A DNA stretch of 64,000 nt from CAZWVA01 sp964636885 (GCA_964636885.1 CAZWVA010000005.1:1-64000); one strand, 5' to 3'. Positions 44,163 through 53,242 are shown, numbered from the stretch's first letter. Program-made: numbers and translations. The notes: a model not told the origin generated them from the sequence alone.

Positions 44163-44189
44163 ATGTAAGCCGCCTTTTGTATATTAGGA

Positions 44190-45200
44190 TCAGTGCATCC
44201 ACCGGACATCGAAGCGGTATAACCCCTCTTCACGGGCTACCCTTAACGCCTCTTCATATTCCGTACGCGTGGTGGAGCGGTTGATCCTCTCGTACTTCTC
44301 AGGAAGCCTTAGTACCCTGCCTTCTGGTCTATACTGATCCATTATGTTTATATAGGTATCCCTTGACACCTCATTCGCAATGAAGCGGCAGATCTCCCTC
44401 GTGCCTGCGACCCTGTTTGGCATGACGAGGTGACGAACGAGAACCCCTCGAAGGGCAAGACCGTTTTCATCGAATTTGAGTGGACCTACCTGGCGGTGCA
44501 TCTCCTTTATGGCTGCCCGTGCGACATCCGGATAGTCCCTTGCCGCCATGTAGAAGAAGGAGAGGTCCCTATCCCAGAACTTAAAGTCGGGCATATACAC
44601 ATCGACTATGCCCTCCATGATCTCAAGCGAATGAAGGGAATCGTAGGCGCTTGTGTTATACACTATAGGCAACCTCAATCCCATCTCGATCGCAGGTGGG
44701 ATTGCCTCCATGACCTGAGGGACGACGTGCTCAGGGGTTACGAAGTTTATGTTGTGGCAACCCATCTCCTGAAGACGGATCATAACCCTTGCAATCTCCT
44801 TCGGGGTAAGCGTCTCTCCGTTACCCTCCCAGGATATGTCGAAGTTCTGACAGAAGACGCATTTCAGGTTACAGAAAGAGAAAAATATCGTCCCGGAGCC
44901 GCGCCAACCCCTTAGGCAATCCTCCTCGCCGAAATGGGGAAAGGCGCTTGCGACATAGGCATAGCGGCCGGTTCTGCAAACGGCGGTTCTATTCTCAAGC
45001 CTGTTTATGTGGCAGTTGCGAGGACAGACCTCGCATTTCTCGAGCACCCCTAGTGCCCTCTCTACCTTCTCCTCCAGTATGTGTTTGTCCGTCTCGTATG
45101 TACGTATATAAGCGGGAACGAAGTCCCTACGGGGGATGACCCAAATTGGGTCTGAGATATAGCTAGGAGGCTGCCCCCTTCCAAACACCCTTCCAATCAT
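44190..45200 (-). CDS. Radical SAM protein, PflX/COG1313 type
   Basis: 336 residues. The N-terminal Cys group (CEVCPRNCHINRLENRTAVC, about 57-76) is followed by the radical SAM motif CNLKCVFCQN (C-x3-C-x2-C, about 109-118), NINFVTPEHVVPQVMEA and YNTSAYDSLHSLEIMEG, with KFDENGLALRGVLVRHLVMP later. This is the arrangement of the putative pyruvate formate-lyase activase-like PflX family. The substrate is unknown, and no glycyl-radical enzyme is encoded in the window. Confidence 0.85.
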   Translation of the reverse strand: MIGRVFGRGQPPSYISDPIWVIPRRDFVPAYIRTYETDKHILEEKVERALGVLEKCEVCPRNCHINRLENRTAVCRTGRYAYVASAFPHFGEEDCLRGWRGSGTIFFSFCNLKCVFCQNFDISWEGNGETLTPKEIARVMIRLQEMGCHNINFVTPEHVVPQVMEAIPPAIEMGLRLPIVYNTSAYDSLHSLEIMEGIVDVYMPDFKFWDRDLSFFYMAARDYPDVARAAIKEMHRQVGPLKFDENGLALRGVLVRHLVMPNRVAGTREICRFIANEVSRDTYINIMDQYRPEGRVLRLPEKYERINRSTTRTEYEEALRVAREEGLYRFDVRWMH

Positions 45201-45258
45201 GCCATACCCCCAGAGTGATTAGCTATATTAAAGATTATAATGGCTTATAGACCCCGTC

Positions 45259-46008
45259 TCAATATATCTTTATCTTCTCCAGGTTTTTCCACGTATCCTC
45301 GGAGTACCAGATGTCAACGAATTCAAGTATGGAATCCCTCTCTCTCCTTTCTATCTCCTCGGCCACCTGTTTCCTGAGGAGCGTCTTTACGCTCTTAAAC
45401 GCCCGGCCATCCCTCTTTGCTAGGCCCTTGGCTACGCTTCTTGCGGCCTCGCGAATACCCTCCTTACCTACTACCTCATGGATGAGTCCGAGTGCCCTTG
45501 CATCCTCTGCCGTATACATCTCTCCCCCGTATAGTATCGTTTCTGCGTTCTTTCCCCCGACCCAGAACTTTAGTATCTCGACTCCGCTCGTAAAAACGGT
45601 TGAGCCAAAGGTTATCTCGTTTAAAGAGATCTTCGGCTTCCCAGAAACCATAAGCCTGTAGTCACAGGCTATGGCGAGCATACATCCCCCTGCTATGGTG
45701 TGGCCGTTTAGGGCCGCCACGACGGGTTTTGGGAAGAGAAATATGTATCTTAGAATGTCTGTGAATCTCATGAGGAATCCCGTGAAGGAATCCTTTGGAT
45801 AACCCAGAAACTCTGGGATATCAAATCCAAATGAGAAGAAGCTCCCCTCACCGGTTAGGATTACGGCTCTTACACTGGGATCGGTCTCTAGTTTCTTAAG
45901 GCACCCGCTTAGCTCATCAACTACCCCTTCGTTTATGGCGTTTACCTTGGGACGGTTAAGAACAACCGTTGCGATGTTTTCCTCCATTGAAAGATCTATG
46001 AATCCCAT
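45259..46008 (-). CDS. Enoyl-CoA hydratase/isomerase family protein
   Basis: 249 residues of the crotonase fold. GSFFSFGFDIPEFLG and AALNGHTIAGGCMLAIACDY form the oxyanion hole and CoA site (about 97-116). In classical hydratases the two catalytic Glu follow at HPE/TFGSTVFTSG-type positions; here EITFGSTVFTSG keeps one acidic residue before the loop, so hydratase, isomerase or hydrolase activity is open. AGGAGGAAG before the ATG. It may serve acyl-CoA breakdown with the 17-20 kb genes. Confidence 0.85.
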   Translation of the reverse strand: MGFIDLSMEENIATVVLNRPKVNAINEGVVDELSGCLKKLETDPSVRAVILTGEGSFFSFGFDIPEFLGYPKDSFTGFLMRFTDILRYIFLFPKPVVAALNGHTIAGGCMLAIACDYRLMVSGKPKISLNEITFGSTVFTSGVEILKFWVGGKNAETILYGGEMYTAEDARALGLIHEVVGKEGIREAARSVAKGLAKRDGRAFKSVKTLLRKQVAEEIERRERDSILEFVDIWYSEDTWKNLEKIKIY

Positions 46009-46256
46009 TTCTTCCTCCTATCTCGTTTTATAGAAGAGCTTGATTTTTCTCCTCTCGACTCTTACTTTGACTAACGAAGTCTTCATGTCTTACCGTATCC
46101 GATGGTTTAATCTGCTTCAGATGCTTTATTCTAACGTTTTCATACCTCTATTTCCAATATCTGGTTAATCTCACTTAACAAATCCCAAAAACCGTATAAA
46201 ATAATATCCTCAAAATGAAACCACCCGTAAAACCGGATTAAAATCGCAAAGGAGGA

Positions 46257-46646
46257 ATGTCAATGAAAAGGGTCTTTGCTTCACTCTTCGTTATAGCGGT
46301 ATCTCTATCCCTAACCGTAGTCGCCAAGGCCGAGACAAAAGGCGATCCAGCCGCGGGCAAGGAGAAGTTCCAGCAGATATGTGCATCCTGTCACGGTGCC
46401 GAGGGGAAAGGAGACGGAGTTGCTGCTGCTGCGCTCGATCCGAAGCCAAGGGATCTAAGCGACGCCGCTTATGTCTCTGGACTCACGGACGACCATATAT
46501 TTAAAACCGTTAAAGAAGGCGGTGCGGCCGTTGGGAAATCTGCCCTCATGCCCGCCTGGGGTGGGACCCTATCGGATGAAGACATAAAGAACGTAATCGC
46601 CTACATAAGACAGGACATCTGCAAGTGTCAGTATAAGGGGAAATAA
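46257..46646 (+). CDS. Small periplasmic cytochrome c
   Basis: 129 residues: signal peptide (1-23, AKA|ET), then a single class I cytochrome c with ICASCHGAEGKGDG (CxxCH, about 42-46), DPKPRDLSDAAYVSGLTDDH and the axial Met in SALMPAWGG (about 99). It is close in design to the heme domain of the FTR1 fusion. GGAGG eight to nine bases before the ATG. Monocistronic; electron partner unknown. Confidence 0.92.
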   Translation: MSMKRVFASLFVIAVSLSLTVVAKAETKGDPAAGKEKFQQICASCHGAEGKGDGVAAAALDPKPRDLSDAAYVSGLTDDHIFKTVKEGGAAVGKSALMPAWGGTLSDEDIKNVIAYIRQDICKCQYKGK

Positions 46647-46787
46647 ACGCCGACTATAGAGGGAGTGGAGGCGGGAACAGCCCACCTTCCCACCTTCGTT
46701 TCTGGCCTCAAGTTCCTTAAATAGCGGGTTGTTTAAAGAACGAAGAGCCTAAAACGGTCATCCCTAGACTCAAGAAATCGGGATTCT

Positions 46788-46816
46788 TTGAACATCTTAG
46801 GCCTTAATGTTACAAT
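46788..46816 (+). promoter_or_regulatory. Promoter of tRNA-Ser(GGA)
   Basis: TTGAAC, 17 bases, TACAAT, ending 25 bases before the tRNA. Confidence 0.65.
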
Positions 46817-46841
46817 CTTTTCCTGAGAGAACGCCTGCTTT

Positions 46842-46934
46842 GGAGAGGTGACCGAGTGGACGAAGGTGCACGCCTGGAAAGCGTGTAGGGGGTCAAAAGC
46901 TCCCTCGTGGGTTCGAATCCCACCCTCTCCGCCA
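46842..46934 (+). tRNA. tRNA-Ser (anticodon GGA)
   Basis: Class II tRNA: acceptor GGAGAGG/CCTCTCC, anticodon GGA at 46876-46878 in loop CTGGAAA, long variable arm, T-arm GTGGG-TTCGAAT-CCCAC, discriminator G and encoded CCA (46932-46934). The imperfect dyad after it (46945-46990, ATGCGGGAT/ATCTCGCAT) may help end the transcript. Confidence 0.95.
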
Positions 46935-47003
46935 GGTATTCAAGATGCGGGATAGAAGGTATAGAATATATATCGTGCATCTCGCATTATGAAGTATTAA
47001 GGT

Positions 47004-47110
47004 TCCGACTAGCCAGGCCCGTGCGGCAGGGACTTACAAACCCCGCCAGGCCTGGAAGGGAGCAACGGTAGTAAGACCCCCTGAGCGTTGCGGTAAACCT
47101 GGCTGGTCGG
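47004..47110 (+). ncRNA. ffs: Signal recognition particle RNA (4.5S, small bacterial type)
   Basis: The hairpin ends CCGACTAGCCAGG and CCTGGCTGGTCGG pair. The conserved apical domain is present: CAGGCCTGGAAGGGAGCA, then ACGGTAGTAAGA with the symmetric and asymmetric loops that bind Ffh. It sits 16 bases before dnaX, the common bacterial arrangement. Confidence 0.95.
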
Positions 47111-47126
47111 TTATCCAAGGTGATAT

Positions 47127-48794
47127 ATGTCCTATCTAGTGCTTGCCCGGAAATGGAGACCAAAGACGTTTGACGACGTCATAGGTCAGCAATACATCAC
47201 GCAAGCCCTAAAAAACGCCGTGTCTTCGGGAAAGATGGCTCACGCACTCATTTTTTCAGGACCTAGAGGCGTGGGAAAGACCTCAACAGCGAGAATAGTG
47301 GCAAAGGCCCTTAACTGTGAGAATGGGCCGACCCCGGAGCCGTGCTCGGTCTGCACCTTCTGCAAGGAGATCTCTGAGGGAAAATCCCTGGATGTGATTG
47401 AAATCGACGCCGCATCACACACCGGAGTAGGAGATGTGAGGGAGATCATCGAAAACATAAAGTACCTACCGACTTCTGGAAAAACCAAGGTCTATATAAT
47501 CGACGAAGCCCACATGCTCTCCCAATCCGCCTTTAACGCCCTTCTTAAGACCCTCGAAGAGCCTCCGCCTCACGTTCTTTTTATACTTGCGACCACGGAG
47601 GTTCACAAGATCCCGGTAACGATACTCTCCCGCTGTCAGAGATACGACTTCAAAAGGGTCCCAACCGAAAAGATAAAGGAGAGGTTAGAATCGGTCGTCT
47701 CCACAGAGGGGATAAGGATCCCGGAGGAAACGCTTCTTCTCGTTGCACAGGAATCGGACGGAGGGCTTCGGGACGCCCTTAGCCTGCTGGATCAGCTCGT
47801 TGCGACATTTGGAACAGAAATCAGGCACGAGGAGGCGGTGAAGATACTCGGCCTACTAGACAGACCGCTTTTAAGGTCAGTCCTCCATGCGGTCTTTAAC
47901 AGAGACCCCAAAAGGTGTATAGAGATCCTAAACGAGGCAAGCGAAAGAGGGGTAAGCCCGAAGAGGTTTGCAGAGGATCTACTAAAGGCCCTAAGACACG
48001 CACTTGTGATCAAGGCCTGTGGCAGGGACTTCGTCTCGGATCTCTCTGAGGAGGAGAAGAACGAGATCGAAAGGATCTCCGAGAACCAGAGCGTTGAGGG
48101 AATCGAGGCCCTTTTTAGCCTTATGCTTCAGGGTGCGGAGGAGGTCCAGAGGTCTTTCTACCCAAGAATGGCACTAGAGGCGGCCATTGTAAGGCTTTCC
48201 CTCGTTCACGTGGTGGTTCCATTAGATGAAATCCTCAGGAAGATCGAAACCCTTTATAGGAGGATAGAGGGTGGAAATCCATCGCATCATAAGGGAGAGG
48301 AGCCACCCAAAAGAGAATCAAAAGTGTTATCAGAACCTAAGGGCTATTCCTATGGATCTGACCCCGAAGATAAACCGGTTAAATCCGAAGGAAGCGGGGA
48401 AGAGCCCCTTAAGGACCCACGTACCGAGGATTTTATAAGGTTCGTAAAATCGAAGAAGCCCATTACGGCAATGCACCTTGAGCAGGCCGATAGGATCGAA
48501 GTCGGGGATTCAACTATTGTGATCGAGTTCTCGACCCAATCGATTCACTCCGATTATCTTCTACGCAAGGAGAGCCAAGAGACCCTGAGGAGGCTATCAA
48601 ACGGGTTCTTCTCACGGGATTTAAGAGTAAAGGTCGAGGTGAAATCCCAGTACATCGGTGGGGGTAACCACCAATCCATTAAAGAAGGAACTACAAGAAG
48701 CAGGGAGGAAATACAAAAAGACCCCATAGTGCAGGACGCCCTCGAAATCTTTGAAGGTCGGATAGTCAGGGCAAAGATCAAAGAAAAGGAGTAA
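47127..48794 (+). CDS. dnaX: DNA polymerase III subunits gamma/tau
   Basis: Clamp-loader ATPase. 555 residues: YLVLARKWRPKTFDDVIGQQ at the N-terminus, Walker A SGPRGVGKTSTAR (about 44-56), zinc Cys (CENGPTPEPCSVCTFC), Walker B VYIIDEAHML, SRC arginine finger motif (TILSRCQRYDF) and domain III to about 370. The linker and a C-terminal tau-like region (about 430-540) end in a basic tail. ybaB starts four bases after the stop, and its AAGGAG lies within the last dnaX codons. Confidence 0.95.
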   Translation: MSYLVLARKWRPKTFDDVIGQQYITQALKNAVSSGKMAHALIFSGPRGVGKTSTARIVAKALNCENGPTPEPCSVCTFCKEISEGKSLDVIEIDAASHTGVGDVREIIENIKYLPTSGKTKVYIIDEAHMLSQSAFNALLKTLEEPPPHVLFILATTEVHKIPVTILSRCQRYDFKRVPTEKIKERLESVVSTEGIRIPEETLLLVAQESDGGLRDALSLLDQLVATFGTEIRHEEAVKILGLLDRPLLRSVLHAVFNRDPKRCIEILNEASERGVSPKRFAEDLLKALRHALVIKACGRDFVSDLSEEEKNEIERISENQSVEGIEALFSLMLQGAEEVQRSFYPRMALEAAIVRLSLVHVVVPLDEILRKIETLYRRIEGGNPSHHKGEEPPKRESKVLSEPKGYSYGSDPEDKPVKSEGSGEEPLKDPRTEDFIRFVKSKKPITAMHLEQADRIEVGDSTIVIEFSTQSIHSDYLLRKESQETLRRLSNGFFSRDLRVKVEVKSQYIGGGNHQSIKEGTTRSREEIQKDPIVQDALEIFEGRIVRAKIKEKE

Positions 48795-48798
48795 AGCC

Positions 48799-49119
48799 AT
48801 GAAACTCGGAAACATACAGAACATGTTAAAACAGGCTCAGAAGGTAAAGGAGCAGATAGAGAGGATCCAGGCCGAAGCCGGAGAAAAGACGGTTGAGGCC
48901 TCTTCAGGAGGTGGCATGGTAACCGTGGTCGCAAAGGCGAAGGGCGAGATAGTCTCTGTAAAAATCGAGCCCGAGATAGTAAAAGAGGGTGATATAGAGA
49001 TGCTTCAAGACCTCATCACTGCCGCTGTGAATGAGGCCCTAAGTAGGGGGCAGGAGATTATGAAGGAGGAGGTTGCCAAAGCGGCTACAGGATTCGGACT
49101 TCCTCCAGGACTCATTTAA
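48799..49119 (+). CDS. ybaB: Nucleoid-associated protein YbaB/EbfC
   Basis: 106 residues; dimeric DNA-binding protein. It has the standard NIQNMLKQAQKVKEQIERIQ coiled helix, SSGGGMVTVVAKAKGEIVSV and a C-terminal helix with LITAAVNEALSRGQEIMKEE. Middle gene of dnaX-ybaB-recR. Confidence 0.95.
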   Translation: MKLGNIQNMLKQAQKVKEQIERIQAEAGEKTVEASSGGGMVTVVAKAKGEIVSVKIEPEIVKEGDIEMLQDLITAAVNEALSRGQEIMKEEVAKAATGFGLPPGLI

Positions 49120-49138
49120 ACCCACCCTGTTTTAGAAA

Positions 49139-49744
49139 ATGATGAGGAAAGGACTGCCAGAACCCATATCAAGACTGATAGAGGCGTTCTCAAAGCTCCC
49201 AGGAATAGGGGAAAAGAACGCAACGAGGCTTGCCTTCTACATCCTAAGGGCGCCTGCCGAATTCGCAGAGGGCCTCTCAAGGGCTATAACCGATACCAAA
49301 AGAAGGGTCACCCTCTGCTCCATCTGCTTTAGCTTTACATCGGAAAACGCTTGCGAGATATGCAGGGACGAGAAGAGGGAGAAGACCACCATCTGTGTTG
49401 TAGAGGAGCCACTGGATCTCATTGCGATCGAAAAGAGCGGCGAGTTTAACGGCAGGTATCACGTCCTACACGGGGTGATCTCCCCGATTGATGGAGTCGG
49501 CCCTGAAGATCTAAAGATAAAGGAGCTCCTAGAGAGGCTGAAGACGGATAGGGTTAGAGAGGTTATAATCGCCACGAATCCGAGCGTTGAGGGAGAGGCC
49601 ACGGCGCTATACCTGTCAAGACTCATAAAACCCCTTGGAATCGAGGTAAGCCGCATTGCGCACGGAATCCCGATGGGAGGGGATATAGAGTACATAGACG
49701 AGATAACACTGGGTAGGGCACTCAGGGATAGAAAGAGGATGTAG
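49139..49744 (+). CDS. recR: Recombination protein RecR
   Basis: 201 residues; DNA clamp of the RecFOR pathway. HhH motif SKLPGIGEKNATRLAFYILR (about 17-36), zinc site CSICFSFTSENACEICRDEK (four Cys, about 58-77) and Toprim domain with VVEEPLDLIAIEKSGEFNGR and HVLHGVISPIDGVGPEDLKI; GIPMGGDIEYIDEITLGRAL closes it. Starts ATG 49139. A 7-bp inverted repeat (ACAGGAT/ATCCTGT, 49747-49795) follows the stop. Confidence 0.96.
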   Translation: MMRKGLPEPISRLIEAFSKLPGIGEKNATRLAFYILRAPAEFAEGLSRAITDTKRRVTLCSICFSFTSENACEICRDEKREKTTICVVEEPLDLIAIEKSGEFNGRYHVLHGVISPIDGVGPEDLKIKELLERLKTDRVREVIIATNPSVEGEATALYLSRLIKPLGIEVSRIAHGIPMGGDIEYIDEITLGRALRDRKRM

Positions 49745-49824
49745 GATACAGGATTCGGGATCCATTTATCATGCATAACGAATCGTGCATCCTGTGTTTA
49801 ATCCTATAGAGTGAGGTCATAACG

Positions 49825-50274
49825 ATGGTTAGAATCGGAAAGGCTTTTAATGAACTAAAGGTCGGAGACAAGTTCTCCGAGAGCATGACCATAACAGAGG
49901 CGCATATCGTAAAGGCCGCCGGTCTCTTTAACGACTATAATGCCCTCCATACTAATGAGCCCGAGATGAAGAGGGCCAGATTCGGAAAAAGAATAGCCCA
50001 CGGTGCCCTTACATTCGGCCTTATGGTTGGGGTGTATAGTAAGGCATTTTACGATACGGACATATCGACGGTCGAGGCCTCTATAAGATTTACGGCCCCC
50101 ATATACATAAACGACACCGTGAGGATGGAGTGGGAGGTAAAGGAGCTTGACCCAAAACCCAAGCTAAACGGCGGGCTTGTCGCGCTTTCAGGACAGGTAA
50201 CGAACCAGGAGGGCAAGGTCGTTGCAACGATGGAGGCAAAACTACTGGTTTCAAATACGACTATATTTGAATGA
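49825..50274 (+). CDS. MaoC-like hot-dog dehydratase
   Basis: 149 residues, single hot-dog fold. The R-hydratase signature is visible as AAGLFNDYNALHTNEPEMKR then FGKRIAHGALTFGLMVG, with catalytic Asp/His at about 38 and 43-63. It probably hydrates trans-2-enoyl-CoA or a related thioester and so may link to the acyl-CoA genes. GAGG lies about nine bases before the ATG. Confidence 0.85.
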   Translation: MVRIGKAFNELKVGDKFSESMTITEAHIVKAAGLFNDYNALHTNEPEMKRARFGKRIAHGALTFGLMVGVYSKAFYDTDISTVEASIRFTAPIYINDTVRMEWEVKELDPKPKLNGGLVALSGQVTNQEGKVVATMEAKLLVSNTTIFE

Positions 50275-50337
50275 TGAATCTGAAAAGGCTATAGGCTTAT
50301 GGTCGTCTTTAAAAACCCGAAGAGACCGCTAATTGGA

Positions 50338-50553
50338 TTAATTCGGTGGCTCTTCATCCCCTTCAGGAGTTGGTGCTGTCTCGGTTCCCTCCTCGGTCGT
50401 TCCTTCTGGTGCTGGAGTTGCTTCGGGTTCACCGGCGGATCCTCCCTCATTTTCAGAGGCTACGGCTTGACCCATAAAGCCGGGATGCACACCCACCCTA
50501 TTTACGAAAGATACCGCTAAAAGGATAATAAAAAGAATGGAGAGAACCTTCAT
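50338..50553 (-). CDS. Small secreted acidic protein
   Basis: 71 residues: a signal peptide (MKVLSILFIILLAVSFV, cleaved near AVA|SE, about residue 32) followed by a 39-residue Glu/Pro/Gly/Thr-rich disordered tail (PEATPAPEGTTEEGTETAPT). GGAGGTAAC precedes the ATG. The tail is too short for a fold. Last of the run of small envelope genes on this strand. Function unknown. Confidence 0.65.
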   Translation of the reverse strand: MKVLSILFIILLAVSFVNRVGVHPGFMGQAVASENEGGSAGEPEATPAPEGTTEEGTETAPTPEGDEEPPN

Positions 50554-50683
50554 CTCGTGTTACCTCCTTAATAAGATTGATTCACTCTTTAAAGGTTCCT
50601 CATCTTGAAATACGAGGCGGAGCATATTTTACTCGCCTAACCCCTTGCTTTCAATTCCCCTCTGGTTATGTAAACCGAACGCC

Positions 50684-51130
50684 CTAACCCCCGAGTTCTG
50701 AAGCCGCTTTTTCATAAGACGCCTCCAGGTCGTTTATAACTGAATCCATCTCGGATTTAACGTCTCTCCACGCTTCTACACCAGCGGCCTTGAGTTCCTT
50801 CAGCTTCTTTTGAGCGTATTCTCTCTTTAGTTCTATCTCCTTCTCCAGCTCTGGTTTTATCGTCGCTCCGGTTTCCTTCGCCTCGTTCTTTAGTTTATTT
50901 ATCTGGTTCTCCAGTTTGTTGAGCTTTGTCTCTACGGATTTTTGATACTCTACCATCTGTTCTAGTGACGGCTCTTTCTTTGACTCAGAGACCGTTTTGA
51001 CTGCCTGCTTATCTATACTTCTTCCGGTTTCGGTGTTTGTGGATTGGGTTTTGCTTTCACATGATGTTAGACTCAAGCCGGTAGAAACAAGACCTACTGC
51101 TAAAAAGATCGAAATAGATAACCATCTCAT
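50684..51130 (-). CDS. Coiled-coil lipoprotein under a sigma-54 promoter
   Basis: 148 residues. Signal ending SLTSC (lipobox, about residues 20-24), then a polar linker and a long helical region (about 55-147) rich in Lys/Glu heptads (VETKLNKLENQINKLKNEAK). GGAGG lies before the ATG. A -24/-12 element (51329-51314) with an upstream dyad site (51425-51452) lies 185-320 bases upstream, so it is a predicted target of the sigma-54 activator at 56704. Probably periplasmic, anchored to a membrane; partner unknown. Confidence 0.75.
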   Translation of the reverse strand: MRWLSISIFLAVGLVSTGLSLTSCESKTQSTNTETGRSIDKQAVKTVSESKKEPSLEQMVEYQKSVETKLNKLENQINKLKNEAKETGATIKPELEKEIELKREYAQKKLKELKAAGVEAWRDVKSEMDSVINDLEASYEKAASELGG

Positions 51131-51313
51131 ATTTCTGAACCTCCTTCTTTATGAAAAACGCTCTGTCTTGACTCGAAGCCTTGGCCATAGGGTCTTATGA
51201 GGGATGTGGAAGACATGGAAAGCGGGGGCTTAATCGGCTTTAACCCGCTTCCCATGGTTCCAGTAGAAGTGCTTTTTAAGAACCAGCCTCGGAATCGCTT
51301 TCTTTAATCATTT

Positions 51314-51329
51314 GGCAACATCTGTGCCA
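51314..51329 (-). promoter_or_regulatory. Sigma-54 (-24/-12) promoter of the coiled-coil lipoprotein
   Basis: On the minus strand TGGCAC-AGATG-TTGCC with exactly ten bases between GG and GC, the strict sigma-54 spacing. Confidence 0.75.
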
Positions 51330-51424
51330 TAAGGTTTAGCCTCTTTAATCTATAGTGTTTATAGTGGGTTATTCCTGGAGTATATTCAAAGAACCGATTA
51401 AAACTCTACTAACCTGTACAATAT

Positions 51425-51452
51425 CACACAGTAAAGTGGGTGGATTTACACA
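51425..51452. promoter_or_regulatory. Enhancer (UAS) site C, tandem dyad
   Basis: CACA-N8-TGGG-N8-CACA, one base off the TGTG centre of the other two sites. It ends 95 bases upstream of the -24 box. Confidence 0.55.
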
Positions 51453-51518
51453 AGGGCTTGGTAGCGATCGCTTTGTTACGGGGTTTATATCGGAAGGCGA
51501 ACGCAGTTTAAAGGCTTC

Positions 51519-52064
51519 TCATAGGTCTTTTCCTTCTATCTCTCTTAGCTTTTCTTCTGCCGTTTTGGCCTCTTCTGAATTCGGGAATTTGCTTATGAGG
51601 GTTTGGAGAAAGAACCTTGCCTCTTTTTTTTTCCCGATATTAATCAGTGAAAGCCCCTGCCTTAGGTATGAAAGAGGTACCCTTCTATCTTTAGGGTAGG
51701 TGGCGATGAACCTCTGAAAGGCTAAAATCGCCTCCTCGAATTTACCCCTTCTGTAATACGATTCCGCTAGGGAGTATAGATCGTCCGAGGATTGAGGCGA
51801 GGGAATGGTTTCCCTACCCACTTTCTTCTCTAGTACATCCATCTTGGTCTTTAGCTCTAAATAATCCCTGTTCACGTTTTCTTCAATGCGTGAAATCCTC
51901 TCATCCGTATCCTTCCTTAGTGCCTCGACGTTCTGGGATACCTTCTCTATCTCGGCTTCAAGCCTTGCCTGCCTTTCATAGAGTTCACGTATGTCTTTTG
52001 GTTTAACGGCACATCCAAGTGATAGAAAGCACATCGATACGGCAAAAAGGGAGCTGGGCTTCAT
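51519..52064 (-). CDS. CpoB/YbgF-like TPR lipoprotein
   Basis: 181 residues. Lipoprotein signal MKPSSLFAVSMCFLSLGC, a coiled coil (about 28-82, ERQARLEAEIEKVSQNVEAL), then two or three TPRs (DDLYSLAESYYRRGKFEEAI, FIATYPKDRRVPLSYLRQGL and LISKFPNSEEAKTAEEKLRE). This is the layout of the Tol-Pal-associated coordinator CpoB, although no tol genes are in the window. Likely periplasmic. Confidence 0.8.
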   Translation of the reverse strand: MKPSSLFAVSMCFLSLGCAVKPKDIRELYERQARLEAEIEKVSQNVEALRKDTDERISRIEENVNRDYLELKTKMDVLEKKVGRETIPSPQSSDDLYSLAESYYRRGKFEEAILAFQRFIATYPKDRRVPLSYLRQGLSLINIGKKKEARFFLQTLISKFPNSEEAKTAEEKLREIEGKDL

Positions 52065-52152
52065 CTCGTGGCCTTATAAACTGGAATAGCCAAGATTATA
52101 TTGGGAAAAAACGCTAATATCAAAATTCCCATGGCCATTAATCGGTTTTACT

Positions 52153-52779
52153 CTATCCTGGGTTCGATAGGGAGGAGGTCTTATCTGACCTCCTCGCTCT
52201 TTTGTACACGGTGAGCTGGAGCTGGTACCTGTTCTGGAGGCCGAGCTTCTTGAATATACTGGTTAAGTGTGCTTTAACCGTCTTTTCGGATATGGAGAGT
52301 TTGTTTGCGATCTCTCTATTTTTATAACTGGAGGCGATTAGTTCTATAACCTTAAGCTCCATTCTTGTGAGCCTATGTTTTGCCCTGCCAGGGGCGGGTT
52401 TTTTTGTCTGGCTTTCTTTAATCTCACTCCTTATGGTTTCCACTAGCTCTAGGGATCCTGTTTCCTTTGTTATATACGTAACGTTTGGGAGATTAAAACC
52501 GTTTTCTTCAATACGGTCTTCCAAGAGTATAATCCTTGTGGATGGGCTTCTTTCCGATATGGAGTTTAGTAGCCTCTTTACATCAAGCCGGAGTATTCTA
52601 TTATCGAGAAATAGAAAATCGGGCTTTATCTCGGTTAGGCGTTCTTCTATCTCCTCTGGATTGGAGACCTCGGCTGGTATTCTTATCCAATCCGCTTCTT
52701 CGAGGACCTTACGGACCCCTCCTAAGAAGAACCTTGAACCTGATACTAGCACTCCCCTCCTTACCCGATTCGACTTCAT
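52153..52779 (-). CDS. LuxR-type response regulator with degenerate receiver
   Basis: 208 residues. The receiver-like domain keeps the Asp phosphorylation site (FLFLDNRIL, about residue 56), but the acidic pair after the first strand is absent (GVLVSGSRFFLGG), so normal phosphorylation is doubtful. The C-terminal LuxR/FixJ HTH is intact: LTRMELKVIELIASSYKNRE, then IANKLSISEKTVKAHLTSIF, KKLGLQNR. ATG 52779 follows GGAGGTAATAGT. It sits within the envelope gene run; no adjacent partner kinase. Confidence 0.88.
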   Translation of the reverse strand: MKSNRVRRGVLVSGSRFFLGGVRKVLEEADWIRIPAEVSNPEEIEERLTEIKPDFLFLDNRILRLDVKRLLNSISERSPSTRIILLEDRIEENGFNLPNVTYITKETGSLELVETIRSEIKESQTKKPAPGRAKHRLTRMELKVIELIASSYKNREIANKLSISEKTVKAHLTSIFKKLGLQNRYQLQLTVYKRARRSDKTSSLSNPG

Positions 52780-52888
52780 ACTATTACCTCCTTTACGGAA
52801 CTGGAGTATCGGGATTTTGCCCACTTGGGTTGGAGTCCTTTTTCTCTAAACCCTCACTGCTAGGGGATCGACTTCGAGAAACCGACTC

Positions 52889-53242
52889 TTACCTAGCAGG
52901 GGATCCCTCCTCCGGATACTTGATAACGGTCCATTTCTGAAAGGGTTGTGGCTCGGCTTTCATGGGCATACCAAGTATGGTAAGCGACGAGACTTTTCCG
53001 TCTGTGGTTTTGACCTCGGCTCTATACCCGGAGACCACCTCTTTTAGCTTGCCTGGGGGTGCCTTAAGCTCGTATTCTATCTGCGTTCCGTCTTCCCTTA
53101 TCTTAAGGACATCGGAACCAACCAGTGTAACCTCGCCTATAATCGTTCTTGAATACCCTTGGGCTTTCGCATTAAGGTCTATGGTGAAAAGGAAAAGCGA
53201 GGTGAGAAAAAGCGAGGATAAAAGAAGCTCATGTTTTCTCAT
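52889..53242 (-). CDS. Small exported protein, function unknown
   Basis: 117 residues. Signal peptide (about 1-27, AKA|QG), then a beta-rich domain (RTIIGEVTLVGSDVLKIRED, EYELKAPPGKLKEVVSGYRA) that resembles small OB-like or DUF5666-type periplasmic domains. AGGAGG before the ATG. An 8-bp inverted repeat (CTGCTAGG/CCTAGCAG, 52857-52899) overlaps its 3' end. A poor sigma-54-like element lies upstream (see rejected items). Confidence 0.65.
   Translation of the reverse strand: MRKHELLLSSLFLTSLFLFTIDLNAKAQGYSRTIIGEVTLVGSDVLKIREDGTQIEYELKAPPGKLKEVVSGYRAEVKTTDGKVSSLTILGMPMKAEPQPFQKWTVIKYPEEGSPAR

Larger units (their letters stand above)
51131..51518. other. Regulatory intergenic region, no gene
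   Basis: Holds the sigma-54 promoter and enhancer site listed below and a 5' leader of about 170 bases. The leader contains a 7-bp hairpin (AAGCGGG 51220-51226 with CCCGCTT 51244-51250). No coding frame is supported. Confidence 0.7.
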
